DNA of 64,000 nt from Roseibium aggregatum IAM 12614 (lineage in GTDB: Bacteria > Pseudomonadota > Alphaproteobacteria > Rhizobiales > Stappiaceae): NCBI RefSeq assembly GCF_000168975.1, contig NZ_AAUW01000001.1, positions 310,001 through 374,000 on the forward strand. The letters run 5' to 3'. Position numbers and translations under genes: made by a program. Positions 31,901-40,366 of this stretch are shown one piece after another. Each line of letters begins with the position of its first letter. The first letter of the stretch is position 1. The notes below the pieces were generated by a model. That model was given only the letters and a program-made list of their open reading frames with translations, made no database searches and was not told where the DNA came from.

Positions 31901-34533
31901 CACCTGATTATCTGGACGTTGGTCTCGACAAGACCAGCTACCGGCCGGGTGACACGGCCAAGCTGCGCCTGAAGCCGCAGATGGCCGGGATTGCCGTGGT
32001 CAATGTCGTTTCCGGCGGGCTGCTGGCCAGCAAGACCGTTGAAGTGGCTACCGAGGAAACCGAGGTCGAGATACCGGTCAGTGACGACTGGGGGGCAGGG
32101 GCCTATATCACGGCAAGCCTCTACCGTCCCATGGACCTGGACCAGAAGCGGATGCCGTCACGCGCCGTGGGCCTGTCCTGGCTGCAGGTCGATCCGGGTG
32201 ACCGGGCGCTTGACGTGGAATTGTCGGCACCGAGCAGGATCCTGCCCGAGACGACACTGGACGTGCCGGTGAAACTTGCGAACCTGAAAGCGGGAGAGCA
32301 GGCCTATCTGACGGTTGCTGCCGTCGATGTCGGTATCCTGAACCTCACCGGGTTCAAGACACCCGATCCCGAGAAATGGTACTTCGGCCAGCGGCGCCTT
32401 GGCACTGATTTTCGTGATCTCTATGGCCAGTTGATCGACCGAATGGCCGGTACCCGCGGGCGGGTCCGATCCGGAGGAGATGCCGCAGGCATGCGGCTCG
32501 ATGCACCCCCACCAGACGAAGAACCGCTTGCCCTTTTCTCCGGACTGGTGACCGTTGGTGACAACGGCGAAGCGACGGTCTCCTTCGATATCCCGGCCTT
32601 CAATGGCGCTGTCAAACTGATGGCGGTTGCCTGGACAAAGGACGGTGTCGGTTCTGCCGATCAGGAAGTGGAAGTGCGTTCACCGGTCGTGATGACGGCA
32701 AGTGCACCAGCCTTCCTGGCACCTGGCGACCAATCGCGCATCGCGCTGGAGATCGACAACGTCGACGGCCCGTCGGGCGCTTATACTCTCGACGTCTCCG
32801 TGGCGGATGGACTTCGCCTGGAAGGCGGCAGCGCGGATCAGTCGCGCACGCTTGATCTGGAAAACGGCAAGAAGGAAATGGTTCTTCTGGCTGTTTCGGC
32901 AGAAGACATGCTGACCAGGGCAGAAGTCGTGGCGTCTCTCACCGGGCCCCAGGGCGAAGTCTTCGTCAAGCGTTTCAGCCTCGAGGTTGAAGATACCCAG
33001 CCCGAAGTCGTCCGTCAGTCCAGCTTCTCGCTGGCGTCGGGCGACAGTCTCTCGGTGGATGCGGATACGTTCGATGGCCTGCGTGCGGACACGGTCGATA
33101 TCACCCTGTCTGCGGGCGGCGCGGCAAGTATCGATGTCGCTGGCCTTCTGGCGGCACTTGACCGTTATCCCTATGGCTGCACCGAGCAGACGACCAGCCG
33201 TGCCCTGCCGCTGCTTTATCTCAGCGAAGTTGCGGAGGCTGCCGGCCTGGGTGGTGACAGCGCCATTCGGGAACGGGTGGTCAAGGCGATTGCCAGGATC
33301 CTGTCGAACCAGTCCTCTTCCGGTGATTTTGGTCTCTGGAACAGCTATGGCGGCGGTGACACCTGGCTGAACGCCTATGTCACCGACTTCCTGACGCGCG
33401 CTCGCGAGAAAGGCTATCTGGTTCCCGACCTCGCGTTCACCTCGGCGCTGGACAATCTGGAAAACAGATTGGCCTATTCGTCCGACTTCCAGGATGGCGG
33501 CGAGGACATCGCCTATGCGCTTTATGTGCTGGCCCGCAACGGCCGCGCCTCGATGGGCGACCTTCGCTACTACCTGGATGCCAAGCTGCAGAACTTCGCA
33601 ACACCGCTCGCCAAGGCACAGGTTGCCGCGGGGCTTGCCCTTTATGGCGAGCGTGAGCGGGCGGCCACCGGTTTCCGCGCGGCACTTGCCGCCTTGCCGA
33701 AGGAAGCTCCGCAGTATTACCGCGACGACTATGGCTCAGTCCTGCGCGACAGCGCCGGCGTGACGGACTATGTCGTTTCGGCATCCATGGACGACAGTCT
33801 GAAGACAGACGCCATCGACTTCCTGAAAACGGCCCAGGCCAACAAGCCATACCGGTCGACACAGGACATGGCCTGGCTGCTTCTGGCTGCCAATGCGCTC
33901 AACGAATCCGCGCAGGACGCGAAGATCTCCGTTCGTGGTGAAGTGACACCGGGGCGTCTGGCCTGGTCGCTTGCCGGCAGCGAAGTCACGGGGTTCCCGG
34001 CGGAGGTGAAGAACAACGGTGACACCGCAACGGAGCTTCTCGTTTCCGTCGCCGGTCAGCCGCTGGTACCTGAACCTGCCGGTGGTAAGGACTATGCTGT
34101 CGAGCGGACGGTCTACGACCTGGACGGCAACCCGATCGACCCAACCGCTGTTCCGGTCAATACCCGGCTTGCCGTTGTCGTGACCGTGCGGGCCCTGACG
34201 GATCATCCGGGCCGGCTTATGGTGGTCGACCGCTTGCCTGCCGGTCTCGCGATCGACAATCCACGGCTTGTGCGGTCCGGTGATCTCGGCGGCCTTTCGT
34301 TCCTTGATACGATCGATCAGCCCGAGCATTCGGCCTTTTACAAGGACCGTTTCGAAGTGGCTGTCGACCAGACCCGTTGGAGCAGCAAGGAACTGACCTT
34401 CGCCTATCTTGCAAGGGCGGCAACGCCGGGGGACTATACGCATCCGCCGGCGTCGGTCGAGGACATGTATCGTCCGGACCGGCGCGCCATCACGGCAACC
34501 GGCAGGTTGGTTGTTCTCGGGCCGACGCGGTAA
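28987..34533 (+). CDS. Alpha-2-macroglobulin family protein with PAN/Apple domain and thioester
   Basis: Very large exported protein, about 1,848 residues. The ATG at 28987 follows GGAGGA; an ATG at 29023 gives a tighter signal peptide (KHRFKTAAKTTLLAVATAGM... ending SAGA) but a weaker site. After the signal comes a Cys-rich PAN/Apple-like module (DLDGCKSVCLGDSQCRAF...WCFLKT), then macroglobulin beta domains. The thioester motif CTEQ is at 33178-33189, followed by the helical thioester domain. Bacterial A2Ms trap proteases that breach the outer membrane. It is followed 10 nt later by pbpC, the classic YfhM-PBP1C pair, which couples protease trapping to peptidoglycan repair. Confidence 0.93.
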   Translation: MFVFSIVSQRLSMNFKHRFKTAAKTTLLAVATAGMAGIMATSAGAQDRRIVTIDDADFFGGDYRTVKDVDLDGCKSVCLGDSQCRAFTFNTSAGWCFLKTDHGELQSFAGAVAGRVVEVKAPRADQSADRKAELVFVPKSQLESAQTYSLSIANSVRPNGQTADQLRRSGQDALGARNGALAEADFLQLIKLEPGEFDAWTQLATALMLQDPDSWEERETKRKNAVSASINAYLRSVSAPERALALEILGRSLIRSSEYKTAIKALRASLVAEENSSVRRQYADLVAEHGFRIVDHEVDSDSASPRICLVFSQKLPLGQDMSPYVSVSGEGTFAIESEGNQICADGLKHGGRYQITARSGLPAADGEKLEKTADLTVYVKDRSPSVSFLSRSYVLPAGGDPTIPIVSVNTSEVETSIYRIGNRSIADILRDNRFLRQLDSWRADQIEDELGEKVWSGIVETGNDLNQDITTAIPISETGIELKPGVYAMTARSKLDQQNRWGTLATQWFLVSDLGLTALSGDNGISANIRSLTSAEALEGVTVRLLAVNNDIVGETVSNAEGFADFAVGLTRGRGGQAPGILVAETSEGDYSFLDLRKPAFDLSDRGVEGRAAPGPLDVFAWTDRGIYKAGETVHAQALLRNASATAQEDFPLTFIFNRPDGVEHARFTVNDGGLGSHLQDVTLTASAQQGIWSWQVFADPKGRALTEQTFLVEDYQPERVDFDLKTDAKAFNRTGPTAVSLDAKYLYGSPASGQALEGDVIVRPIRTLEAHPGYQFGIADADAYSQRGSLSSGLKTDDDGKLTFDVFMPDLPETTMLYTGELIARLVEAGGRYVERDLDLPVAIDGPRIGVKPAFDDGGVDEGGPADFSVIVIDEDGKEMDAADIGWTLSKVDRRYQWYRYDGNWSYEPITTTRRVATGTLQVSAGQPAQLSLPVEWGEYRLDVEGNGTLQTSTRVTFNAGWYSADASSDTPDYLDVGLDKTSYRPGDTAKLRLKPQMAGIAVVNVVSGGLLASKTVEVATEETEVEIPVSDDWGAGAYITASLYRPMDLDQKRMPSRAVGLSWLQVDPGDRALDVELSAPSRILPETTLDVPVKLANLKAGEQAYLTVAAVDVGILNLTGFKTPDPEKWYFGQRRLGTDFRDLYGQLIDRMAGTRGRVRSGGDAAGMRLDAPPPDEEPLALFSGLVTVGDNGEATVSFDIPAFNGAVKLMAVAWTKDGVGSADQEVEVRSPVVMTASAPAFLAPGDQSRIALEIDNVDGPSGAYTLDVSVADGLRLEGGSADQSRTLDLENGKKEMVLLAVSAEDMLTRAEVVASLTGPQGEVFVKRFSLEVEDTQPEVVRQSSFSLASGDSLSVDADTFDGLRADTVDITLSAGGAASIDVAGLLAALDRYPYGCTEQTTSRALPLLYLSEVAEAAGLGGDSAIRERVVKAIARILSNQSSSGDFGLWNSYGGGDTWLNAYVTDFLTRAREKGYLVPDLAFTSALDNLENRLAYSSDFQDGGEDIAYALYVLARNGRASMGDLRYYLDAKLQNFATPLAKAQVAAGLALYGERERAATGFRAALAALPKEAPQYYRDDYGSVLRDSAGVTDYVVSASMDDSLKTDAIDFLKTAQANKPYRSTQDMAWLLLAANALNESAQDAKISVRGEVTPGRLAWSLAGSEVTGFPAEVKNNGDTATELLVSVAGQPLVPEPAGGKDYAVERTVYDLDGNPIDPTAVPVNTRLAVVVTVRALTDHPGRLMVVDRLPAGLAIDNPRLVRSGDLGGLSFLDTIDQPEHSAFYKDRFEVAVDQTRWSSKELTFAYLARAATPGDYTHPPASVEDMYRPDRRAITATGRLVVLGPTR

Positions 34534-34542
34534 GGCCGGACG

Positions 34543-36672
34543 ATGAAGACACTGGCGCGGCGGGACTGGCAAATGACCCGGCGGTGGCTGGCTGCCGCCG
34601 GTCTTGGCGCTGCCGCGCTGTCGCTTTGCCTGTTTGCAAAGGTGGGGCACGACTACGCGTCGCTGCCGGTTCCGCCACGTGTTGCAGATCTGTCGTTGTC
34701 GGTCGTCGTTCTCGACCGGAACGACCGCCTTTTGCGCGCCTTCACCAGCCACGACGACAAGTGGCGCTTGCCGGTGGAATTGGCCGAAATCGATCCGCTT
34801 TATTTCCGGATGCTGCTGGCCTTCGAGGACAAGCGGTTTTTCGAACATGGCGGGTTCGATCCGCGGGCGTTGATTCGCTCCGCCCTGCAAAGTCTCAGGA
34901 ACGGCCGTATCGTCTCAGGCGGGTCGACGCTCACCATGCAGGTTGCACGTCTGCTGGAAGAGCAGCCGACAAAGTCGCTTCAGCGCAAATATGAGCAATT
35001 GCTTCGAGCCATTCAGCTTGAGGCGGCATTCTCGAAAGAAGACATCCTGCGCCTCTATGCGTTGCGGGCTCCCTTCGGAGGCAATCTGGAAGGTGTGCGC
35101 GCGGCAAGCCTGACCTGGTTCGGCAAGGAGCCGGGCCGTCTCACACCTGCGGAAACCGCGTTGCTGGTGGCGTTGCCGCAAAGTCCGGAGGCCCGGCGGC
35201 CAGATCGTTTTCCCGAACGCGCGCGCGAAGCCCGAAACCGGGTGCTGCGCCGGGCAGCGGCCGCCGGTGTTCTAAGCAGGGAAGAGGCGGCTTCGGCTGC
35301 GGCCGAGCCGGTCAGGTCCGTCCGCTACGCAATGCCGTTCCTGGCACCGCATGAAAGCCGGCAGGCACGTGCCGATTCGCCTCAATCGCCCGTCCACCGG
35401 TTGACCATCGACCTTGAGCTTCAGCGCGCGCTCGAAGCGTTGGCCAGGCGCAAGAGCGAGACGATGCCTGCGCCCGTCTCTCTGGCAATCCTGGTGGCGG
35501 ATCACCAGAGCGGGGACATTCTGGCAAGCGTCGGCGCGCCCGACCTGCTCGATACCCGCCGCCAGGGGCATGTCGACATGACCCGCGCCACACGTTCGCC
35601 GGGTTCAACGCTGAAACCGTTCATCTACGGCCTTGCCTTTGAAGAAGGTATCGGTCTGCCGGAAAGCTTCATTGAAGATCGGGCAACCAACATCGGCGGA
35701 TACCAGCCGACGAATTTCGACCAGTCCTACCAGGGGACGGTCACCTTGCGCGAAGCGCTGCAGTTGTCGCTGAATACACCGGCCGTGAAACTGTTGGAAG
35801 CAGTGGGGCCCGCGCGGCTGATTGCGCGCCTGAAACGGGCCGGTGCCAATCCCGTCATGGAAAAAGGCATCGCACCGGGTCTTGCCATCAGCCTTGGCGG
35901 TCTCGGACTGTCCCTGCGGGATCTGACCCAGGCCTACGCGGCAATGGCGCGCGGGGGCGAGCCGGTCGCTCTGTCGGTCTGCCGCGCGGATTGCGGAGGG
36001 GACAGGCCGCCGGTGTCCTCAGCCCGTGTCCTGTCTGAAAAAGCCTCCTGGCTGGTTGGCGACATTCTGTCTGGATTGCCGCAACCGCAAAGCGCCGAAA
36101 CGCACCATGTCGCCTACAAGACCGGCACGGCCTACGGCTACCGGGATGCCTGGGCGGTCGGTTATGACGGACGGTATGTGGTGGCGATCTGGTCGGGACG
36201 CCCGGACGGCACGCCTGTTCCCGGGGCGACGGGTGCTTCTGTCGCGGTTCCGGTTCTCTTCGAGACATTTCAGATCCTGGGGCCGGACAGGGTTCCGCTC
36301 CCCGACGGTCCGGCGGAAGCCATGGGTTTTGCCGGGCGGCAGGTTCCCGAACCGCTTCGCTTTGTTCGCTTGCCGCAAAACCGCGGCACCATGCGCACAG
36401 GCGACACCTTGCAGATTTCCTATCCACCGGACGGTGCGGAACTTGATCTGGGATTCGCACAAGACAGCACATCGAACCAGGCGTCGCAGCCTCTTGTGGT
36501 CAAGTTCAAGGGTGGCGCCGGGCCGTATTCCTTCCTGGTCAACGGCCACCCCCTTCACACCGGCCAGCGGGAGCGGCAACTGATCTGGCAGCCGGACACA
36601 CCCGGTTTTGCGGATGTGACCGTGCTCGATGCCAATGGAAACAGTGCCGGAATAACCGTACTTCTGCGTTAG
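34543..36672 (+). CDS. pbpC: Penicillin-binding protein 1C
   Basis: Bifunctional class A PBP, 709 residues. An N-terminal membrane anchor (about 14-32) precedes a glycosyltransferase GT51 domain (LAFEDKRFFEHGGFDPRAL, GGSTLTMQVARLL) and a transpeptidase domain with SPGSTLKPF (SxxK), SLN and KTGT motifs. The C-terminal 90 residues form the biPBP_C domain of PBP1C. It polymerises and cross-links peptidoglycan in the periplasm. It lies 10 nt after the A2M gene, so the two are coexpressed. Confidence 0.95.
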   Translation: MKTLARRDWQMTRRWLAAAGLGAAALSLCLFAKVGHDYASLPVPPRVADLSLSVVVLDRNDRLLRAFTSHDDKWRLPVELAEIDPLYFRMLLAFEDKRFFEHGGFDPRALIRSALQSLRNGRIVSGGSTLTMQVARLLEEQPTKSLQRKYEQLLRAIQLEAAFSKEDILRLYALRAPFGGNLEGVRAASLTWFGKEPGRLTPAETALLVALPQSPEARRPDRFPERAREARNRVLRRAAAAGVLSREEAASAAAEPVRSVRYAMPFLAPHESRQARADSPQSPVHRLTIDLELQRALEALARRKSETMPAPVSLAILVADHQSGDILASVGAPDLLDTRRQGHVDMTRATRSPGSTLKPFIYGLAFEEGIGLPESFIEDRATNIGGYQPTNFDQSYQGTVTLREALQLSLNTPAVKLLEAVGPARLIARLKRAGANPVMEKGIAPGLAISLGGLGLSLRDLTQAYAAMARGGEPVALSVCRADCGGDRPPVSSARVLSEKASWLVGDILSGLPQPQSAETHHVAYKTGTAYGYRDAWAVGYDGRYVVAIWSGRPDGTPVPGATGASVAVPVLFETFQILGPDRVPLPDGPAEAMGFAGRQVPEPLRFVRLPQNRGTMRTGDTLQISYPPDGAELDLGFAQDSTSNQASQPLVVKFKGGAGPYSFLVNGHPLHTGQRERQLIWQPDTPGFADVTVLDANGNSAGITVLLR

Positions 36673-37445
36673 GGGACATTGATCATGCCCCAAGGATCAC
36701 TCGGTTTACTGGAGTGGTGAAATGATCTCCGCCGAAGGGAATGAGGTAGGCGAGGCGGCTTTACTGCTTCAGCCGACGAATCTCTATCAAACGCGTTGTT
36801 TCATCCAGTCACCGCGAATCTTTCTGATTCAGAATGAGCTGCAAAGCATGTGGAAGACGAGATTCGATTTACGTATTCGGGTTTCAAAGGTTTTTCTACA
36901 CTCGTCTGAGTGGTGCCTAGCCTTCCCAAAGGGAAGCGTGTGAATTTCTTTGTTATTTCTCGACTATTTCGTTAAAAGAGAATAAATAAAGAAAAAATGA
37001 AAAACATCACTGATGTATACAATTCAAAACTTGAAGTATGTGGTGATTTTTGTTTTGAATTTATCTCAGATTTCGGTTGTCTTATTTTTTTCTTTGTTGT
37101 GTTACGCCGAAAAGGGCGTGAGGTCTGCCTCACGTATCCGTGAGTTTTGCAGAGTTTTCCTGGGGTGATTGCTTTTGTATTCCCTTGGGTAATGAAAAAC
37201 GGGTTGCAAAACAGCATGTTGCAGAAAAAACACACAGATACCTGACTATGCTTCCCCAAGGCAGTTTGGGCTTGCTGTGCCACGTCGAGTTTGGTTCTTA
37301 GCTTCTGCGACGGCGAGTAATCGCCAGTAAAAACGGTTCTGACTTTTCTGCTGAATTGTTTTTGTACGAAATCGCGGGGATGGAGCCCGCCGGTCCTTGA
37401 GGGTCAGGTTCGGTTCCAATGAAAATTGACTTTTGGAGGTCAGAT
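36673..37445. other. 773-bp AT-rich leader region upstream of the first porin
   Basis: From about 36940 to 37110 the sequence is strikingly AT-rich against the GC-rich surroundings. It contains a 10-bp perfect inverted repeat, AATTCAAAAC (37021-37030) and GTTTTGAATT (37052-37061), and a 7-bp hairpin with TCTG loop, CGTGAGG/CCTCACG (37117-37134). I see no convincing gene; a 73-codon ORF at 36722-36943 has a GGAG but no recognisable product. The region probably holds the strong porin promoter and its regulatory sites or a long structured leader. Confidence 0.5.
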
Positions 37446-38606
37446 ATGAAACTCAAGAGCTTGATGCTCGGCGCTGCAGCTGCTGCTGCTGCCACCACCG
37501 CACAGGCAGCCGATCTTCCGGTTGCTCCGGAGCCGGTTGATTACGTTCGCGTCTGTGACGCTTACGGCGCACGCTTCTACTACATCCCGGGCACCGAAAC
37601 CTGCCTCCGCGTTGGCGGCCGTGTTCGTACCCAGGTAACCGTCAACAACACGCTGGACAACGGCGCATGGGGCAACCGTGATTCTGACGGCTACTCCTGG
37701 CTGTCTCGCGGCTACCTGTACCTGGACGCTCGCACCGCAACCGAATTCGGTACCCTGCGTGCATACGTCTCCATGTACTCCACCGTTACGAACGCTGCTG
37801 GTTCCGCAACGCTCGACAACGCTTACATCCAGTGGGGCGGCCTGACGGCTGGTCTTCTGACCTCGAACTTCGACATCTTCACCGGTCAGACGTTCATGGG
37901 TGTTGTTAGCCGTAACTGGTCCGACCAGACGGTCAACCAGATCGCTTACACCGCAGCTTTCGGCAACGGCTTCTCCGCTACGATCGCTCTGGAAGATCGT
38001 TCGCATCGTGAAGTTGGCACCTACGGCGGCACGCGTGCACCGGACCTGGTCGCTGCTCTCGGCGTTTCCCAGGGCTGGGGTTCTGCACAGCTGTCCGGTG
38101 CTCTGCACCAGGTTTACCCGGATCGTGCAAACGCACACCAGACCGGCGCAACCAACAACGGTGCTGACGATTCCCTGGGTTGGGCAATCGGCGGTGGCGT
38201 AGCCATCAACCTGCCGATGCTGAACTCCGGTTCCAACATCTTCTTCCAGGGCTTCTACGCAGACGGCGCTCTGTCCTACATCGGCGCAGGCAGCACCGTT
38301 GGCGGCGTAGCAGTCTCCGATTACGGCCCGACCAGCGGCACCTCCACCGGCTACTCCCTGTCGGCTGGTGCTTACATCCAGGCAACTTCCACGATCGGTC
38401 TGGCACTTGACGGTTCCTACATGGACATCGATCAGCCGAACGGCGCAACCGATCTGTCCCGTTGGGCAATCGACGGTTCCGTACAGTGGGAGCCGGTCTC
38501 TGGCTTCGTAATGGGTGCTGACGTTGGTTATGCCAACACCGACCCGGACAACGCATCTGACGTTGACGAACTCCTCTTCGGTGTTCGTATGCAGCGCACC
38601 TTCTAA
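37446..38606 (+). CDS. Outer-membrane porin, copy 1 (Porin_2 family)
   Basis: A 386-residue porin of the alphaproteobacterial Porin_2 type. It has signal peptide MKLKSLMLGAAAAAAATTAQA, then ADLPVAPEPVDYVRVCDAYGARF with the conserved Cys pair (VCDAYG, ETCLRVGG), alternating beta strands, and a C-terminal aromatic (MQRTF) required for BAM insertion. GGAGG lies seven bases before the ATG. Codon choice is strongly biased, consistent with high expression. It is about 97% identical to the downstream copy. Confidence 0.95.
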   Translation: MKLKSLMLGAAAAAAATTAQAADLPVAPEPVDYVRVCDAYGARFYYIPGTETCLRVGGRVRTQVTVNNTLDNGAWGNRDSDGYSWLSRGYLYLDARTATEFGTLRAYVSMYSTVTNAAGSATLDNAYIQWGGLTAGLLTSNFDIFTGQTFMGVVSRNWSDQTVNQIAYTAAFGNGFSATIALEDRSHREVGTYGGTRAPDLVAALGVSQGWGSAQLSGALHQVYPDRANAHQTGATNNGADDSLGWAIGGGVAINLPMLNSGSNIFFQGFYADGALSYIGAGSTVGGVAVSDYGPTSGTSTGYSLSAGAYIQATSTIGLALDGSYMDIDQPNGATDLSRWAIDGSVQWEPVSGFVMGADVGYANTDPDNASDVDELLFGVRMQRTF

Positions 38607-39044
38607 TCATCTGATTAGATTTCTGGCTGTGATCCTCTGAACTCCAGTCAGTCTCGCGGCCCGGCAGGCTTCAATCTGCCGGGCCGTCCCCATTTTGATT
38701 CCCCGAGAATCTGCATGGGAAGAGGCTCCTGGCCTCCCGGTCAAAGGCCGGTCAGATCGGCGTTTTTGCCGAGAATCCTAACAGTTCCTAAATTTCCCAT
38801 CTGTTTTTGTGACATTCGCGCAACACCGGTTTTTGAAAACAGCCGCTGCGGTAGGTCAGAACCGTATTCTGTGTTGAACCGGGAAATTGGATGCGTATGG
38901 TCATCCTTGCGAGCGGCTTCGAGCCGCACTGATTTGTCTGCCTCGGACGTCCAACCTCCGGTCGGTGACAAACTCAGAAACAATTCGCGGGGACAATGGC
39001 GCTTTTCTTTGGTGCCAATTGAAATGACTGATTGGAGGTCAGAT
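38607..39044. other. 438-bp inter-porin region
   Basis: It starts with the hairpin terminator of porin 1. The last about 90 bp, including TTCGCGGGGA, CCAATTGAAA and GGAGGTCAGATATG, resemble the same part of the porin 1 leader; upstream of that the sequences differ. No gene is recognised. The two copies therefore likely have different promoters but a shared ribosome-binding region. Confidence 0.55.
38658..38685 (+). terminator. Terminator-like hairpin after porin 1
   Basis: GGCCCGGCAG (38658-38667) pairs with CTGCCGGGCC (38676-38685), a perfect 10-bp stem with an 8-nt loop; the nearest T run (TTTT) begins about 10 bases downstream. Confidence 0.65.
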
Positions 39045-40205
39045 ATGAAACTCAAGAGCTTGATGCTCGGCGCTGCAGCAGCTGCTGCTGCCACCACCGC
39101 ACAGGCAGCCGATCTTCCGGTTGCTCCGGAGCCGGTTGATTACGTTCGCGTCTGTGACGCTTACGGCGCACGCTTCTACTACATCCCGGGCACCGAAACC
39201 TGCCTCCGCGTTGGCGGCCGTGTTCGTACCCAGGTGATCGTCAACAACACGCTGGACAACGGCGCATGGGGCAACCGTGATTCTGACGGCTACTCCTGGC
39301 TGTCTCGCGGCTACCTGTACCTGGACGCTCGCACCGCAACCGAATTCGGTACCCTGCGTGCATACGTCTCCATGTACTCCACCGTTACGAACGCTGTCGG
39401 CTCTGCAACGCTCGACAACGCTTACATCCAGTGGGGCGGCCTGACAGCTGGTCTTCTGACCTCGAACTTCGACATCTTCACCGGTCAGGCGTTCATGGGT
39501 GTTGTTAGCCGTAACTGGTCCGACCAGACGGTCAACCAGATCGCTTACACCGCAGCTTTCGGCAACGGCTTCTCCGCTACGATCGCTCTGGAAGATCGTT
39601 CGCATCGTGAGGTTGGCACCTACGGCGGCACGCGTGCACCGGACCTGGTCGCTGCTCTCGGCGTTTCCCAGGGCTGGGGTTCTGCACAGCTGTCCGGTGC
39701 TCTGCACCAGGTTTACCCGGATCGTGCAAACGCACACCAGACCGGCGCAACCAACAACGGTGCTGACGATTCCTTCGGCTGGGCAATCGGCGGTGGCGTA
39801 GCCATCAACCTGCCGATGGCTTCTCCGGGCTCCAACATCTTCTTCCAGGGCTTCTACGCAGACGGCGCTCTGTCCTACATCGGCGCAAGCAGCACCGTTG
39901 GCGGCGTAGCAGTCTCCGATTACGGCCCGACCAGCGGCACCTCCACCGGCTACTCCCTGTCGGCTGGTGCTTACATCCAGGCAACTTCCACGATCGGTCT
40001 GGCACTTGACGGTTCCTACATGGACATCGATCAGCCGACTGGCGCAACCGACCTGACCCGTTGGGCAATCGACGGTTCCGTACAGTGGGAGCCGGTCTCT
40101 GGCTTCGTAATGGGTGCTGACGTTGGTTACGCCAACACCGACCCGAGCAACGCGTCTGACGTTGACGAACTCCTCTTCGGTGTTCGTATGCAGCGCACCT
40201 TCTAA
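39045..40205 (+). CDS. Outer-membrane porin, copy 2 (Porin_2 family)
   Basis: Same length (386 residues), signal peptide and C-terminus as copy 1. By direct reading there are 11 amino-acid differences: T/I and A/V in the N-terminal third, T/A near GQ-FMG, L/F at DDS-GW, a three-residue change (LNS to ASP) after NLPM, G/S, N/T, S/T and D/S. The LNS/ASP cluster may be in a surface loop. The ATG at 39045 is preceded by GGAGG. The frame is open far upstream but that extension is not homologous to copy 1. Confidence 0.95.
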   Translation: MKLKSLMLGAAAAAAATTAQAADLPVAPEPVDYVRVCDAYGARFYYIPGTETCLRVGGRVRTQVIVNNTLDNGAWGNRDSDGYSWLSRGYLYLDARTATEFGTLRAYVSMYSTVTNAVGSATLDNAYIQWGGLTAGLLTSNFDIFTGQAFMGVVSRNWSDQTVNQIAYTAAFGNGFSATIALEDRSHREVGTYGGTRAPDLVAALGVSQGWGSAQLSGALHQVYPDRANAHQTGATNNGADDSFGWAIGGGVAINLPMASPGSNIFFQGFYADGALSYIGASSTVGGVAVSDYGPTSGTSTGYSLSAGAYIQATSTIGLALDGSYMDIDQPTGATDLTRWAIDGSVQWEPVSGFVMGADVGYANTDPSNASDVDELLFGVRMQRTF

Positions 40206-40230
40206 TCAACCCTCACTCGAGGTTTGATGG

Positions 40231-40260
40231 AAAACCCGGCGGAAACGCCGGGTTTTCTTT
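40231..40260 (+). terminator. Strong rho-independent terminator after porin 2
   Basis: AAAACCCGGCG (40231-40241), loop GAAA, CGCCGGGTTTT (40246-40256), then CTTTTG. The GNRA-type tetraloop and T-rich end make it a textbook terminator. Confidence 0.92.
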
Positions 40261-40312
40261 TGTCTTGTCGAGGCTTAAAAGTCTGCAAAGAGCTGCGCAT
40301 ATTGTGTTGCCC

Positions 40313-40336
40313 AAGCTCAGAAGCTCAGAAGCTCAG
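40313..40336. repeat. Triple tandem 8-bp repeat AAGCTCAG
   Basis: Three perfect head-to-tail copies of AAGCTCAG lie in the spacer between porin 2 and the hydrolase gene. Too short and too few for a CRISPR; likely a small microsatellite. Confidence 0.9.
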
Positions 40337-40366
40337 ACGCGCACACACCGGGCCGTCTGATCAGGG

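Noticed and set aside
36722-36943. A 73-codon ORF after pbpC with a GGAG upstream
   Set aside because: No recognisable product, codon use unlike neighbours, and it lies in the non-coding leader region; kept only as a remote possibility.
40313-40336. The AAGCTCAG repeats as a mini-CRISPR
   Set aside because: Direct head-to-tail 8-mers without spacers and no cas genes in the window.
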